A stretch of DNA of 64,000 nucleotides from Rhodoblastus sp963828185 (GCA_963828185.1 CAWHDV010000017.1:124001-188000), one strand, 5' to 3'; numbered from the stretch's first letter, positions 1 to 8,864 are shown. Notes: generated by a model not told the origin, from the sequence alone. Made by a program: numbers and translations.

Positions 1-79
1 CGACATGCAGCTTGAGCGCATCCTCGATGGCCGACAAAGCGGCGGCCGCGGGATCCTGAGCCTTGCTCGATGTGGACAT
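1..79 (-). CDS. N-terminal fragment of an unidentified protein (runs off the window)
   Basis: Only the first 26 codons are visible. They begin MSTSSKAQDP and continue with an Ala-rich stretch. An ATG at 79-77 is preceded on the minus strand by a purine-rich GATAGG stretch that could serve as a ribosome binding site. The fragment is too short to assign a family. A CtrA-like box lies about 90 bp upstream of its start, in the 366-bp gap before the next gene. Apart from that box I see nothing gene-like in the gap: a 66-codon frame at 216-416 has poor codon use. Confidence 0.45.
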   Translation of the reverse strand, partial: MSTSSKAQDPAAAALSAIEDALKLHV

Positions 80-169
80 GTCCTATCGCCCTTGTAACTA
101 AACCCTGGAGTACCGACACACGGTCCGGCGCGGCAGACCATCCGCGCAAGGGCCGTTCCGCCGCGCGCA

Positions 170-185
170 TTAAGCGGCAGTTAAC
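170..185. promoter_or_regulatory. CtrA-type binding box TTAA-N7-TTAAC
   Basis: TTAA at 170-173, seven bases, then TTAAC at 181-185 match the full consensus of the alphaproteobacterial cell-cycle regulator CtrA. The box lies in the intergenic region between a minus-strand gene (start 79) and the HPt gene (start 446), nearer the former. A second TTAAC half-site occurs near 254-258. I did not find another N7-spaced pair by eye elsewhere in the window. Regulation is inferred from the motif alone. Confidence 0.5.
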
Positions 186-445
186 CAAGTCTTACTCTAC
201 GCTCCCGCCGTCACGATGAAAACCTGCGCCCGCCCGCCTTTTGCCAACGTCGTTAACGCCCTTTTCGCCATATTCGTCAAAACATGTCGAAAACGCCGCA
301 AAATAAGGGATTCGTGCATTTCTGCCGAACTAGGCTGTCAGCATGAAAAGGTTGTGGATGCCGTCATCGGCGACCTGACAGCGCAGGCCGCGAAGCGACA
401 AAAGCGCCTGCAATGAAATCAAGGACGTGTCGACAGGAGAGTTCC

Positions 446-844
446 ATGGGCGCCGCCGCGCTTCGCGTTGAAGGTTTCGAAACCGGTTTCGCCGCCGTGG
501 CGCGCGCCGCGTCGCCGTGTCCGATCGACCTGGTGCATCTGGCCCGCCAGACCATGGGCGACCGGGCGCTCGAAGTGGAGCTGCTCGCCTTGTTCGACCG
601 CCAGGCCGGACAGATCGCGCAAAGGCTCGGCGCCCTCGACGCCGGGGGAGTCGAAGCCTGGCGCGCCGATTTGGCGCACAAGCTCAAGGGTTCGGCGCGC
701 GCGGTCGGCGCCCACGCGGTCGCCACGGCGGCCGATAATTACGAACATTGCGCCCGCGCCGGCGTGTTGCGCCGGGCCGACGCCGACGGCCTCGTGCAGG
801 CGGTGGCCGAAGCCCGCGCGGCGCTGCGCGATCTCGCCGGCTAG
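446..844 (+). CDS. HPt (histidine phosphotransfer) domain protein
   Basis: The 132-residue protein is essentially one histidine phosphotransfer domain. The motif AHKLKGSARAVG carries the phospho-accepting His at about residue 78. Such stand-alone HPt proteins relay phosphate between hybrid kinases and response regulators, and this window encodes two large hybrid kinases and two lone receivers that could be partners; that link is inference. I chose the ATG at 446 because CAGGAGA sits 5 bp upstream. An in-frame ATG 33 bp earlier (413) has no comparable site. Confidence 0.8.
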   Translation: MGAAALRVEGFETGFAAVARAASPCPIDLVHLARQTMGDRALEVELLALFDRQAGQIAQRLGALDAGGVEAWRADLAHKLKGSARAVGAHAVATAADNYEHCARAGVLRRADADGLVQAVAEARAALRDLAG

Positions 845-853
845 GGTGCGGAT

Positions 854-1633
854 CTAGACCAGAAACGACATCACAGCGTCGAGGAAGGCGCTTTCGGCCT
901 CGACGCAGGACAGGTGCGCGGAGGGCAGGCGGACCAGCCTCGCATCCTTCAGGCTGGCCGCCAGGGCTGCGCCGCGTTCGGGCGGCGTCGAGCCGTCGGA
1001 CTCGCCGACGATGACCAGGACGGGCAGGGACGGGGCGGCGCGAATCGCGTCGCGCAGGTCCGCGTCGCGCAGCGCCGAGCAACTCGCGGCATAGCCCCGA
1101 GGGTCGCCGGCGCGCAGCATCTTGTCGATTTCTTGCGCGACATCCGGCTTTTGGGCAGTGAATTCCGGCGTCAGCCAGCGTTGCAGCACGCCGGGCGCCA
1201 GCGCCTTCATGCCGCTTTCGCGCGCCGTCCTGATTCGCGCGTTCCAGCCGCCGGCGTCAGGAAAATGCGAGGCGGTGTTGGCCAGCACGAGTTTTTCCAG
1301 CCGCCCCGGCGCATGGATCATCAGCCATTGCCCGATGGCCCCGCCCATCGACAGGCCGAGAAAACGCGCCCGCGCGAGGCCAAGGTCGTCCATCAGCGCC
1401 AGCACGTCGTCGCCGAGATCCGCCAGGACATAGGGGCCGGCGGGTGTGGCCGACGAGCCGTGGCCGCGCGCGTCAAAGCGGACGAGGTAAAACTTTTCGG
1501 CCAGGGCCGGGGCGATCGCGTCCCAGACGCGCAGATTGGCGCCGAGCGGATGGGCGAGGACCAGCGGCGGCGCGCGCCGGTCGCCGGTGACGGTGACATT
1601 GAGCGCGATCTTGCCGGTCTTTTCGCTGGTCAT
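854..1633 (-). CDS. pcaD: Alpha/beta hydrolase, 3-oxoadipate enol-lactonase-like
   Basis: A 259-residue alpha/beta hydrolase. The nucleophile elbow GLSMGG places Ser at residue 95. The acid is probably Asp213 (GESDGS) and the base His240 (SAHLSC). Length and overall pattern fit PcaD, which opens 3-oxoadipate enol-lactone in the beta-ketoadipate pathway. No other protocatechuate genes are nearby, so the substrate may differ. The gene starts only 3 bp after the radC stop and is the last gene of a map-radC-hydrolase operon. Other esterase or haloperoxidase-like hydrolases remain possible. Confidence 0.75.
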   Translation of the reverse strand: MTSEKTGKIALNVTVTGDRRAPPLVLAHPLGANLRVWDAIAPALAEKFYLVRFDARGHGSSATPAGPYVLADLGDDVLALMDDLGLARARFLGLSMGGAIGQWLMIHAPGRLEKLVLANTASHFPDAGGWNARIRTARESGMKALAPGVLQRWLTPEFTAQKPDVAQEIDKMLRAGDPRGYAASCSALRDADLRDAIRAAPSLPVLVIVGESDGSTPPERGAALAASLKDARLVRLPSAHLSCVEAESAFLDAVMSFLV

Positions 1634-1636
1634 GGC

Positions 1637-2332
1637 TCAGAACAGTTTCATGGCGCGCAGCGAGGCGTGGCCGTTGCGGCCGATGATGAGATGGTCGTGC
1701 ACCGCCACGCCGAGCGGCCTGGCCAGCGCGGCGATGGTCTGCGTCATGGTGATGTCGGCGGCTGACGGCGTGGGGTCGCCCGAAGGATGGTTATGGACGA
1801 GGATGATCGCGCTGGCGTTGAGCTCCAGCGCGCGGCGGATGATTTCGCGCGGATAGACCGGGGTATGGTCCACGGTGCCGCGCCCCTGCACCTCGTCGGC
1901 GAGCAGGCCGTTCTTCTTATCGAGGAAGATCACGCGAAATTCCTCGGTCTCGTTGAAAGCCATGGCGCTGCGGCAATAATCGAGCACTTTGGGAAACGTG
2001 CCGAGCGCCGGGCGCTTGCGCATCGTCTCCCTCGCCAGCAGCAAGGCCGCCGCCTGGACGATCTTCAACTCGGTGACGACGGCGTCGCCGATATATTCGA
2101 CCTCCTTGAGCCGCGCGAGGGGCGCGGCGATCACCTCGGCGAAGGAGCCGAAACGCTTGATCAGCGTCTTGGCGAGCGGTTTGACGTCGCGACGCGGTAT
2201 CGCGCGGAACAGGATCAGCTCCAGCATCTCGTAGTCGGAAAGCGCCTCCGCGCCGCCGTGCAGGAATCTCTCACGCAGCCGTTCGCGATGCCCGGCGTTG
2301 AGGGATTCTGGATGCGGCGCCGCTTCGCTCAT
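1637..2332 (-). CDS. radC: RadC/YeeS-type JAB domain protein
   Basis: The 231-residue protein has an N-terminal helix-hairpin-helix-like region and a C-terminal JAMM/MPN+ metalloprotease-type domain with the signature HNHPSGDPTPSAAD (His180, His182, Asp193). RadC proteins are widespread. The old DNA-repair assignment has been withdrawn and their biochemical role is still unclear. The ATG at 2332 overlaps the stop of map as ATGA, which indicates translational coupling and decides the start against an ATG 30 bp upstream. Confidence 0.88.
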   Translation of the reverse strand: MSEAAPHPESLNAGHRERLRERFLHGGAEALSDYEMLELILFRAIPRRDVKPLAKTLIKRFGSFAEVIAAPLARLKEVEYIGDAVVTELKIVQAAALLLARETMRKRPALGTFPKVLDYCRSAMAFNETEEFRVIFLDKKNGLLADEVQGRGTVDHTPVYPREIIRRALELNASAIILVHNHPSGDPTPSAADITMTQTIAALARPLGVAVHDHLIIGRNGHASLRAMKLF

Positions 2333-3165
2333 CCGGCGACCGCGCCAGCGTAGGGCGGGCAATTCAAACCGCGCGGCGACAGGGTGAAGACTTCGGCGCC
2401 GGTCGCGGTGACGCCGAGCGCGTGCTCGAACTGCGCCGACAGCGAGCGGTCGCGCGTGACGGCGGTCCAGCCGTCAGCAAGGATCTTCACCTGCGGCTTG
2501 CCGAGATTGATCATCGGCTCGATGGTGAAGAACATGCCTTCCTTGAGCGTCACGCCCTGGCCCTTGTGGCCGTAATGCAGGATGTTCGGCTCGTCGTGGA
2601 ACAGCTTGCCGAGGCCGTGGCCGCAGAATTCGCGCACCACCGAGCAGCGCTCGGCTTCGGCGAAGGCCTGGATAGCGTGACCGATGTCGCCGGTGGTCGC
2701 GCCGGGCTTGACCACGGCTATGCCGCGCAGCAGCGCCTCGTAGGTGACCTCGACCAGCCTCTGCGCCCGGCGCGGGACATCGCCGATGAGGTACATGCGG
2801 CTGGAATCGCCGTGCCAGCCGTCAAGGATATAGGTCACGTCGATATTGACGATGTCGCCGTCGCGCAGCGCCTTGTTGTCCGGAATGCCGTGGCAGACGA
2901 CGTGGTTGATCGAGGTGCAGATTGACTTGCGGTAGCCGCGATAGTCGAGCGGCGCGGGATAGGCGCCGTGGTCCATGCCGAAGTCGTAGGCGAGCTTGTC
3001 GAGGGCGTCGGTGGTCACGCCGGGCTGGGCGGCCTCGACCATCAGGTCGAGCGCCTCGGCGGCGAGGCGTCCGGCCTTGCGCATTCCCTCGAAAGCCTCC
3101 GGTCCGTGCAGTCTGATGTGGCCGGTCTTGCGACCCGGCGTGGCTTCCGCTTCGATGAAGGTCAT
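2329..3165 (-). CDS. map: Methionine aminopeptidase type I
   Basis: The 278-residue cytosolic metalloprotease removes the initiator Met from nascent proteins. The expected metal ligands are visible: Asp in NIDVTY and HGDSSRM, His in FCGHGLGKLFH, and Glu in FTIEPMI and AQFEHALG. The start at 3165 (MTFIEAEAT) follows a GGAG ribosome binding site; an upstream extension of 48 codons has no family similarity. It is first in an operon with radC (ATGA overlap) and the hydrolase. As an essential enzyme it probably drives the operon from the 230-bp intergenic region upstream. Confidence 0.95.
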   Translation of the reverse strand: MTFIEAEATPGRKTGHIRLHGPEAFEGMRKAGRLAAEALDLMVEAAQPGVTTDALDKLAYDFGMDHGAYPAPLDYRGYRKSICTSINHVVCHGIPDNKALRDGDIVNIDVTYILDGWHGDSSRMYLIGDVPRRAQRLVEVTYEALLRGIAVVKPGATTGDIGHAIQAFAEAERCSVVREFCGHGLGKLFHDEPNILHYGHKGQGVTLKEGMFFTIEPMINLGKPQVKILADGWTAVTRDRSLSAQFEHALGVTATGAEVFTLSPRGLNCPPYAGAVAG

Positions 3166-3398
3166 TGTCTCCAGCTTTGAATTTTCCGCGCCATTGCGAC
3201 GGGTGGGGCGTGAGGGCCGGGCAGGGGGCGATCGTCGGCAATGGTCCCGGCCGGAATCTTTCGAAATGCATTCAAGGATGAGATTTATCCCAAACCGGGC
3301 GCCGCGCAAGAGGCGCCTTGCCGATCGCCTGTCCTCTTGCGTCGAAAAAGCCGCCCTGGGAACTTGGCCATTTCCGGGGCGGCTGTTAAACCTTGGTC

Positions 3399-4262
3399 AT
3401 GCGCGCGACACAGGCCAACGACCTTACCCCTTTCGGCGAACATCGGCCGCATGGCGCGCTGCGGCGGCTGCTGCATTTCACCCAGAACGCCGGCGCGCAC
3501 TGGCTCGGCCAGCGCGCGGCCCTGCTGGTGCGCGGAGTCGGCCTGCGCCGCCTGCGCGGCCGGCCAGTCGATGTGACGGTCGAGACGCTGCACGCCCGCA
3601 TGCGGCTTTATCCGTATGACAACGCCTGTGAAAAGCGGCTGCTGTTCACGCCGCAATTCACCGACCGCGAGGAGAGGCGCATCCTCGCCTCGCGCATCAC
3701 GCCCGAAATGACTTTTCTCGACATCGGCGCGGGGGTGGGCGCGTCAAGCCTGTTCGTCGCCTTGCGCGCCGGCCCGCGCGCGAAAATCCTGGCCGTCGAG
3801 CCGCAACCGGCGTTGTTCGAGCGTTTGGTCTATAATTTGCGCCAGAATCCCGCCGCCACGGTCAAGGCGCTCGATTGCGCGGTCGCCGATGTCGACAGCG
3901 CGGTCACCCTGTTCACCAATCCCTACGATCTAGCCGAGACCTCGATGCGCATCGTCAATGTCGAGGGCGGCGGCGGCAAGGTCAGGGTTTTCGCGCATTC
4001 TCTGGCGACGCTCGCGCATGAGGAGGGGTTCGACCGCATCGACGCGATGAAGCTCGATGTCGAGGGCGCGGAAGATCTGGTGCTTGAGCCCTATTTGTTG
4101 GCCGAACCGCAGGAGATGTGGCCGCGTTTGTTGATCCTGGCCTATTCGCCGGGCAAATGGGACGTCGATCTCTGCGCCTTGCTCGAGGAGCGCGGCTACC
4201 GCCGCCTCCTGCGCACCCGCGTTTATGTGATCTACGAGCGTGAAAGGGGCGACGAACAATGA
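3399..4262 (+). CDS. FkbM family SAM-dependent methyltransferase
   Basis: The 287-residue protein has a class I methyltransferase fold with motif I FLDIGAGVGASS at about residues 105-117 and the FkbM-type LDVEGAED segment near residue 220. FkbM enzymes generally O-methylate sugars or polyketides; the substrate here cannot be read from sequence. The N-terminal 70 residues are extra to the core domain. An ATG at 3399 or a TTG at 3393 could start it. The stop overlaps the next gene's ATG (ATGA), so it is co-translated with the CinA-like protein. Confidence 0.82.
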   Translation: MRATQANDLTPFGEHRPHGALRRLLHFTQNAGAHWLGQRAALLVRGVGLRRLRGRPVDVTVETLHARMRLYPYDNACEKRLLFTPQFTDREERRILASRITPEMTFLDIGAGVGASSLFVALRAGPRAKILAVEPQPALFERLVYNLRQNPAATVKALDCAVADVDSAVTLFTNPYDLAETSMRIVNVEGGGGKVRVFAHSLATLAHEEGFDRIDAMKLDVEGAEDLVLEPYLLAEPQEMWPRLLILAYSPGKWDVDLCALLEERGYRRLLRTRVYVIYERERGDEQ

Positions 4263-5005
4263 ACGACAGGCGCGTAACCGCCGCCGTGCTGGTCATCGGC
4301 GATGAGATCCTGTCCGGCCGCACCACGGACAGCAACAGCGGCTATATCGTGCGCTTTCTTGCCCAGATCGGCATAGAGACGCGCGAAATCCGCGTCGTTG
4401 CCGACGTAGAGGCGGATATTGTGGCGGCGGTCAACGCCCTGCGCAAAAGCTGCGATTATCTCTTCACCACCGGCGGCATCGGCCCGACGCACGACGACAT
4501 CACCGCCGAGAGCGTCGCCTGCGTTTTCGGCGTCGGCATCGCGGAAGACCCGCGCGCCATCGCGCTTTTGCTCGAACGGATAAAGCCGGAAGACCTGAAC
4601 GAGGCCCGTCGCCGCATGGCGCGCATTCCGCATGGCGCGGAACTCGTCGCCAACCCGATTTCCAAGGCGCCCGGCTTCCAGATCGGCAATGTCATCGTCA
4701 TGGCCGGCGTGCCGGCGATCATGCAGGCCATGCTCGACGATGTCGCGCCCAGGCTGGTCCAGGGCGTGCGCATCCTGTCGGAAGTCCTCGACGCGCACGG
4801 CCTGCCGGAAGGCTCCTACGCCGCCGGACTCGCGGCAGTCGCCAAGGATTTTCCGCTCGTTTCAATCGGCTCCTATCCGAAACTGGTCGACGGACGCTTC
4901 CACAACCAGGTGGTTTTGCGCGCGAGAGACGCCGACGTCCTGGCGCGGGCGGCGAAAAAGACGCGCGAGATGCTGGCCGAGGCGTCTGTTCGCCACAGGT
5001 TGTGA
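4259..5005 (+). CDS. CinA-like molybdopterin-binding (MoCF) domain protein
   Basis: The 248-residue protein consists of the MoCF/MogA-like domain of competence/damage-inducible protein A, with VIGDEILSGRTTDSN at the N terminus and TTGGIGPTHDD near residue 75. The C-terminal nicotinamide-nucleotide amidohydrolase (PncC) domain of full CinA is absent, which is a common short form in alphaproteobacteria. It probably hydrolyses ADP-ribose-type nucleotides or binds a pterin-like ligand. It is coupled to the upstream FkbM gene. A decayed copy of its last 42 codons lies at 8702-8825. Confidence 0.88.
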   Translation: MNDRRVTAAVLVIGDEILSGRTTDSNSGYIVRFLAQIGIETREIRVVADVEADIVAAVNALRKSCDYLFTTGGIGPTHDDITAESVACVFGVGIAEDPRAIALLLERIKPEDLNEARRRMARIPHGAELVANPISKAPGFQIGNVIVMAGVPAIMQAMLDDVAPRLVQGVRILSEVLDAHGLPEGSYAAGLAAVAKDFPLVSIGSYPKLVDGRFHNQVVLRARDADVLARAAKKTREMLAEASVRHRL

Positions 5006-5017
5006 AAGGCCGCGATC

Positions 5018-7009
5018 TCAGGCGGCTTCGACGCGGTCAACCGGAGTAAACTCGGGAGGGAGCGACGGGAGCGCGACCTCGAATCGCAAACCGGCCGTGC
5101 TTCCCGACGCCCAGACCACGCGTGCGCTGACAGCGCCGCCGCCAAGGTGGACCTGAATGCGGTCTTCTCGCTTGAGGCCGATGGGGTCGTTCATCTTGAA
5201 CCCGGTGACACTGACGTCCTTGACGGGCGCGGAATAGGCGCGCCCCTTGTGCTCGATCTTTACTTGGACGTCGACCGCTTGCCGCCATGCTCCGCGCCGT
5301 TCCGAAAGATCCTTTTGCACGGTCTGGAGAAAGCGATTGAGCGATTCCGTGATTTCGTTCGTCGTCGCGGCGACGCTTTGCGACGCCCCCCGGACTTGAT
5401 TGGCTTCAGTCTCCGTCTTCCCGGCGACAATGCTCACAGCCTGGACGTTGCCGGCCGCCAGTTCGCTACGCTCGGCCGAGAGCGTGACATTGCGCGCAAT
5501 TTCGCGCGTCGCTTCTTCCTGCTGTTCCACCGACAAGGCGATGGTCTGTGTCATTTCGCGAATAGCCGCCATCTTGCCTGCGATATCGCGGATCGCCGCG
5601 ACGGCGGCGCCCGAGGAATGCTGCACGCTGGCGACCTGAATGGCGATTTCGTCCACGGCCTTGCCGGTTTGGTCGGACAGGCCTTTCACTTCCGCCGCGA
5701 CAACGGCAAAACCTCGTCCCGCCTCGCCGGCGCGCGCCGCTTCGATCGTTGCGTTCAGGGCCAGAAGATTGGTGCGCGCGGCAATCGTGCGGATCAGGTC
5801 GAGAATGGAATCAATCTGTTTTGACGCTTCTGCCAAGCCATTCATGTCCTTGTCCGTTTCGGCCGCCGCCTCAGCGGTCAGTTCGACGATGTCGCTGGCC
5901 CGTTGGGCCTGTGCCGCTATTTCCTTGATCGACGCCTCCAGTTCCACCGTAGCGGCGGCGACCGCCTGCGAGTTCCTTGCCGCTCCCGACGAGGCTTCCG
6001 CCGCGACGCGAGCGTCCCTTTGCACGCTCTCGGCGCCGCTGCTCAGCATCGCCGAGGCCTTGCGCATGGTTTCGGTCTGGTCGCCGAGCGCGGTCACCGA
6101 CGCGCCAATCTCGCCGCTGAACTGCTGCATCTGCTGCTGGAGGTAATTTTGCCGCTCCCATTCCCGCGCCCTGACCCCTTGTTCGGAGTTCCCGAGACGG
6201 CGGCGGTCGTGTTCGTTCTCCAGAAATATTGCGACGGCCCTGCACATATCGCCGATTTCATCGCCACGGTCCCGATAAGGCACGGTTTCGGGAAGGTGGC
6301 CCTCCGCCATTCCGCTCATGGTCTTCGCGGTTGTCACGATCGGATTCGATATGCTGTTTTTCGTCACAAATGAAGAAAGCGCAAAAATTACCGCCAGGCT
6401 GCTTAAAATGAAAATGTAGGAATCGTGGACGGTGCTGTTGGTGACTTGCAGCGTATCGTCCGACGCGCGGTCGCTCAACCTGAGAATCTGATTTGTCAAA
6501 CGGCTGATTTTGATCATTACGGCATTGAGCTCTGAATCGCATTGATCCTTCATCTGCTTGAGCGCGAACTTGTTGTCATCCGGGTTGGCCGAGCCGCCAA
6601 GGCGCATCACATTCGCGCAGCTCCCAGCCATGGCCTTTGCAAGGTCATCGCCAATGCCTGCTATCTCGGCGCCTTTTGAAGGAAGAGCGCTTCTCGCGAC
6701 CTTTATCTGCTTCTTGAAATATCCGAGCGTGTCGTTGATTTCCTGAAGGGCCTGTTTCTTTCCGCTATCGGCGCTTTCGGTCAGGAGACGGAATATGGAG
6801 CGGTCGACGTAGACGAGGTCGCGATTGGCCCTCGCCACGGCCAGGTTGCCCCTGCCGTAACCATCCAGCAAGGCGCCATAGGTATCATCGATATAACGCA
6901 TCTTGCCGGTGGCATATATCGTCCCGCTGATCGTCACCAATGACATCATTGCCAACAGAGACAATACTTTCCATAGTATCCCTATGTTCGCGAACCTGAA
7001 AGCCATCAC
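5018..7009 (-). CDS. Methyl-accepting chemotaxis protein with C-terminal PilZ domain
   Basis: The 663-residue inner-membrane receptor has TM1 (about 12-35), a periplasmic helical sensor of four-helix-bundle type (36-195), TM2 (about 197-217), HAMP, and a cytoplasmic signalling coiled coil whose tip ARTNLLALNATIEAARAGEA is intact. The last 90 residues form a PilZ domain with both c-di-GMP contacts: RRGAWR near 571 and DVSVTG near 598. A receptor with this tail could couple chemotaxis signalling to c-di-GMP. No che genes are nearby, so it acts as an orphan receptor. It faces the cinA-like gene tail to tail. Confidence 0.9.
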   Translation of the reverse strand: MMAFRFANIGILWKVLSLLAMMSLVTISGTIYATGKMRYIDDTYGALLDGYGRGNLAVARANRDLVYVDRSIFRLLTESADSGKKQALQEINDTLGYFKKQIKVARSALPSKGAEIAGIGDDLAKAMAGSCANVMRLGGSANPDDNKFALKQMKDQCDSELNAVMIKISRLTNQILRLSDRASDDTLQVTNSTVHDSYIFILSSLAVIFALSSFVTKNSISNPIVTTAKTMSGMAEGHLPETVPYRDRGDEIGDMCRAVAIFLENEHDRRRLGNSEQGVRAREWERQNYLQQQMQQFSGEIGASVTALGDQTETMRKASAMLSSGAESVQRDARVAAEASSGAARNSQAVAAATVELEASIKEIAAQAQRASDIVELTAEAAAETDKDMNGLAEASKQIDSILDLIRTIAARTNLLALNATIEAARAGEAGRGFAVVAAEVKGLSDQTGKAVDEIAIQVASVQHSSGAAVAAIRDIAGKMAAIREMTQTIALSVEQQEEATREIARNVTLSAERSELAAGNVQAVSIVAGKTETEANQVRGASQSVAATTNEITESLNRFLQTVQKDLSERRGAWRQAVDVQVKIEHKGRAYSAPVKDVSVTGFKMNDPIGLKREDRIQVHLGGGAVSARVVWASGSTAGLRFEVALPSLPPEFTPVDRVEAA

Positions 7010-7039
7010 CCATCCTTTCGGGAGTCATACCGTGTGAAT

Positions 7040-7180
7040 TCACTTTCCTGAGGCATCCGCGCAATCGGGGTCCTTGCTGCCAGGGGGGCAATCGTCCGCC
7101 GACTGGCCTCCGCGCGCATAAGCTTGCGTCATCGCAAGGAGCGTCAATAGAAATAATACCATGGCCGCCAGTTTTTTCAT
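7040..7180 (-). CDS. Small secreted peptide, 46 residues
   Basis: The frame starts ATG at 7180 after an AGGAAC ribosome binding site about 8 bp away. It encodes MKKLAAMVLFLLTLLAMTQA followed by YA-RGG, a textbook Sec signal peptide with cleavage likely after AYA. The mature part is about 24 residues, acidic, with two cysteines (DDCPPGS and DPDCAD) eight residues apart. No family is recognised. It lies between the chemoreceptor and the porin, all on the minus strand, so co-transcription is possible. Signal-peptide quality and ribosome binding site support a real gene despite its length. Confidence 0.6.
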   Translation of the reverse strand: MKKLAAMVLFLLTLLAMTQAYARGGQSADDCPPGSKDPDCADASGK

Positions 7181-7235
7181 CTTACCGTTCCTGTAGCGTC
7201 ATCGATTGTGGCCAATTGTGCTTGGTGCGTGTCTC

Positions 7236-8547
7236 TTACCACTCAAACATATGGCCGATTTCGAAATGGATCCCGACGATAAGATCATTCTTGATTGTCT
7301 GTGAGTAATCTGGATGGATGATATATTGGATATCTGGCTGAACTGTTAGATATTGATTGATTTTCGCGCGATACGTTGCTTCGAAGCTCGTCTCGTATTG
7401 ATAGACGGGAGTCCCTTGAACAATTTCCATCTGCCTGTATGGAGCGTCGTTTGCATTGACGTTGAACGAAACGCCGATCTTGTCGGTGGGTCTCGCGTCG
7501 AACAGGCCGGTATAGGTCAATCCGGCATTGAGCGATTCGGCGACATTGGTGGACCTCGGGGTCGAGACGCCAAGCTCGAAGAAGGCGTCGAGTCCGCGCC
7601 GGGGTTCGGGACTGTAAAGCCGCGTCGCGCCGCCGACATAGGCGCCGGACTCGCCGTAAATCATGCGCTGGGAGCCGCCGGCGTTATATTCGTCGAACGC
7701 GGGGAGCTTCGAGGTCAGGGTCCAAGCGCCGGCCATCAGCTTTTCATATTTGCTCGGCGTGTAATCCACCTCGCCCATGATCAACGCGCCGTAAACGGAT
7801 GAAAATTCGACCCCATTCTGGGCGGGATGATTGGGAACGTCGGCCGCGCCATCGGCGATGACGCCCTGAACGCTGATATTGTTGGAAAACTCCTGCCTGA
7901 CGCGGAGCGCCAGTGGCGTATAGGGATAGTTTCCGGGGCCGAGCTGGCCGTTTTCCGGCATCGTGCCGGCCTGGTCCAACGCCGTGTTCCAGGTTAGGTC
8001 CTTGCTCAGAAATAGCGCCATTGGCTTTGTCTGGGCGAATTCCGTCTCGAGGTCGTAGATACCAAAGCGCACATCGGTATTCCCAAGCGTCTGGTCGTAA
8101 TAGAGCTGGTAAAGCCGGAGCATTGAAACGCCGGCTGCCGTGTCGATGGGGCTTTGCTGGTCGACGGCGCCGACATAAGAGTTGCCGGTGGAAATATTGT
8201 TGGCGTAGAATCCTTCGAACACGAAGACGCCGCCGGTCCAGCCGTAGGCTTTTCCGGTATCGATCTGCAACCGCGCGTCGGCATTGTACATATAGGAGGG
8301 GCCGAGACGGAGGCCACCGGAAGTATTTTCCCAAAATTCGCCCGTGTAGAGCAAGTTAAGCTCATAGGCGTCGCCCGCGCCCGCCAAAACAGGCAGCGCG
8401 GCGTTCGCGTTGACGCCGTCGGCGGCCAATGCGGGGAAGGGCGCCCAAAACGACCGCGTTGATTGCGATCGCTCCGAACAGGGATCCTGCGGCGCGTGCG
8501 TAATTGCGGTTAAGCTGAAGCAATATAGGGGTGATTATTCGCCGCAT
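7236..8547 (-). CDS. OprB-type carbohydrate-selective porin, interrupted by one frameshift
   Basis: The mature part (7236-8429) is an outer-membrane beta-barrel of the OprB type with a terminal aromatic residue (HMFEW) and the typical RLYQLYYDQT segment. It lacks a start and signal peptide in its own frame. In another frame an ATG at 8547 opens MRRIITPILLQLNRNYARAA, then GSLFGAIAINAVVLGALP, which is a good signal peptide. Removing one base from the four-base run at 8433-8436 joins them as ALPALA-ADGVNAN, a perfect cleavage site. Either the sequence carries an extra base or the gene is a recent pseudogene. The role would be sugar diffusion across the outer membrane. Confidence 0.8.
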
Positions 8548-8701
8548 GTCATGTTTCCGCTGTTGCTAGGGTCATCAGCGACGAGAACGCCGAACATCAC
8601 GGCTGAATTCCTATATGTGCAGCTTATGGCCCTGGAACTTGCGCGAGGCTCACGTTTGGATATCGTAAATACGTGACGCGATGTGGGTTTTATTCTCGTC
8701 A

Positions 8702-8825
8702 AGGCTGATCGACAGAAGCTTCCGCAACGAGGTCGTGCTACGCGCAAAAGACCCCGAGGGTCTGGCGCGGCCGGGGAAAAAGGCGCGAGATGCGGGCCGA
8801 GATTTTGGCGCAGCACAAGTTGTGA
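8702..8825 (+). pseudogene. Decayed fragment of a cinA-like 3' end
   Basis: Reading from 8702, the translation RLIDRSFRNEVVLRAKD parallels KLVDGRFHNQVVLRARD of the intact cinA-like gene. After a 2-base deletion near 8790 the frame continues AREMRAEILAQHKL-stop, parallel to TREMLAEASVRHRL-stop. The fragment is 124 bases against 126 in the intact copy (4880-5005), and by hand alignment 92 aligned bases match. It has no start and no N-terminal part. It is a remnant of a diverged paralogue or of a former homologue displaced here. The remainder of 8548-8864 shows no other gene. Confidence 0.7.
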
Positions 8826-8864
8826 ACATCCGGATCGGAATTCGTCGATCGGCGTTTGTCGGGG

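Noticed and set aside
216..416. 66-codon frame between the first two genes
   Set aside because: Codon third positions are not GC-biased like the neighbours and there is no ribosome binding site.
3345..3385. GCCGCCC...GGGCGGC inverted repeat upstream of the FkbM gene
   Set aside because: The loop is long and no T-run follows; GC-rich inverted matches of this length are expected by chance here.
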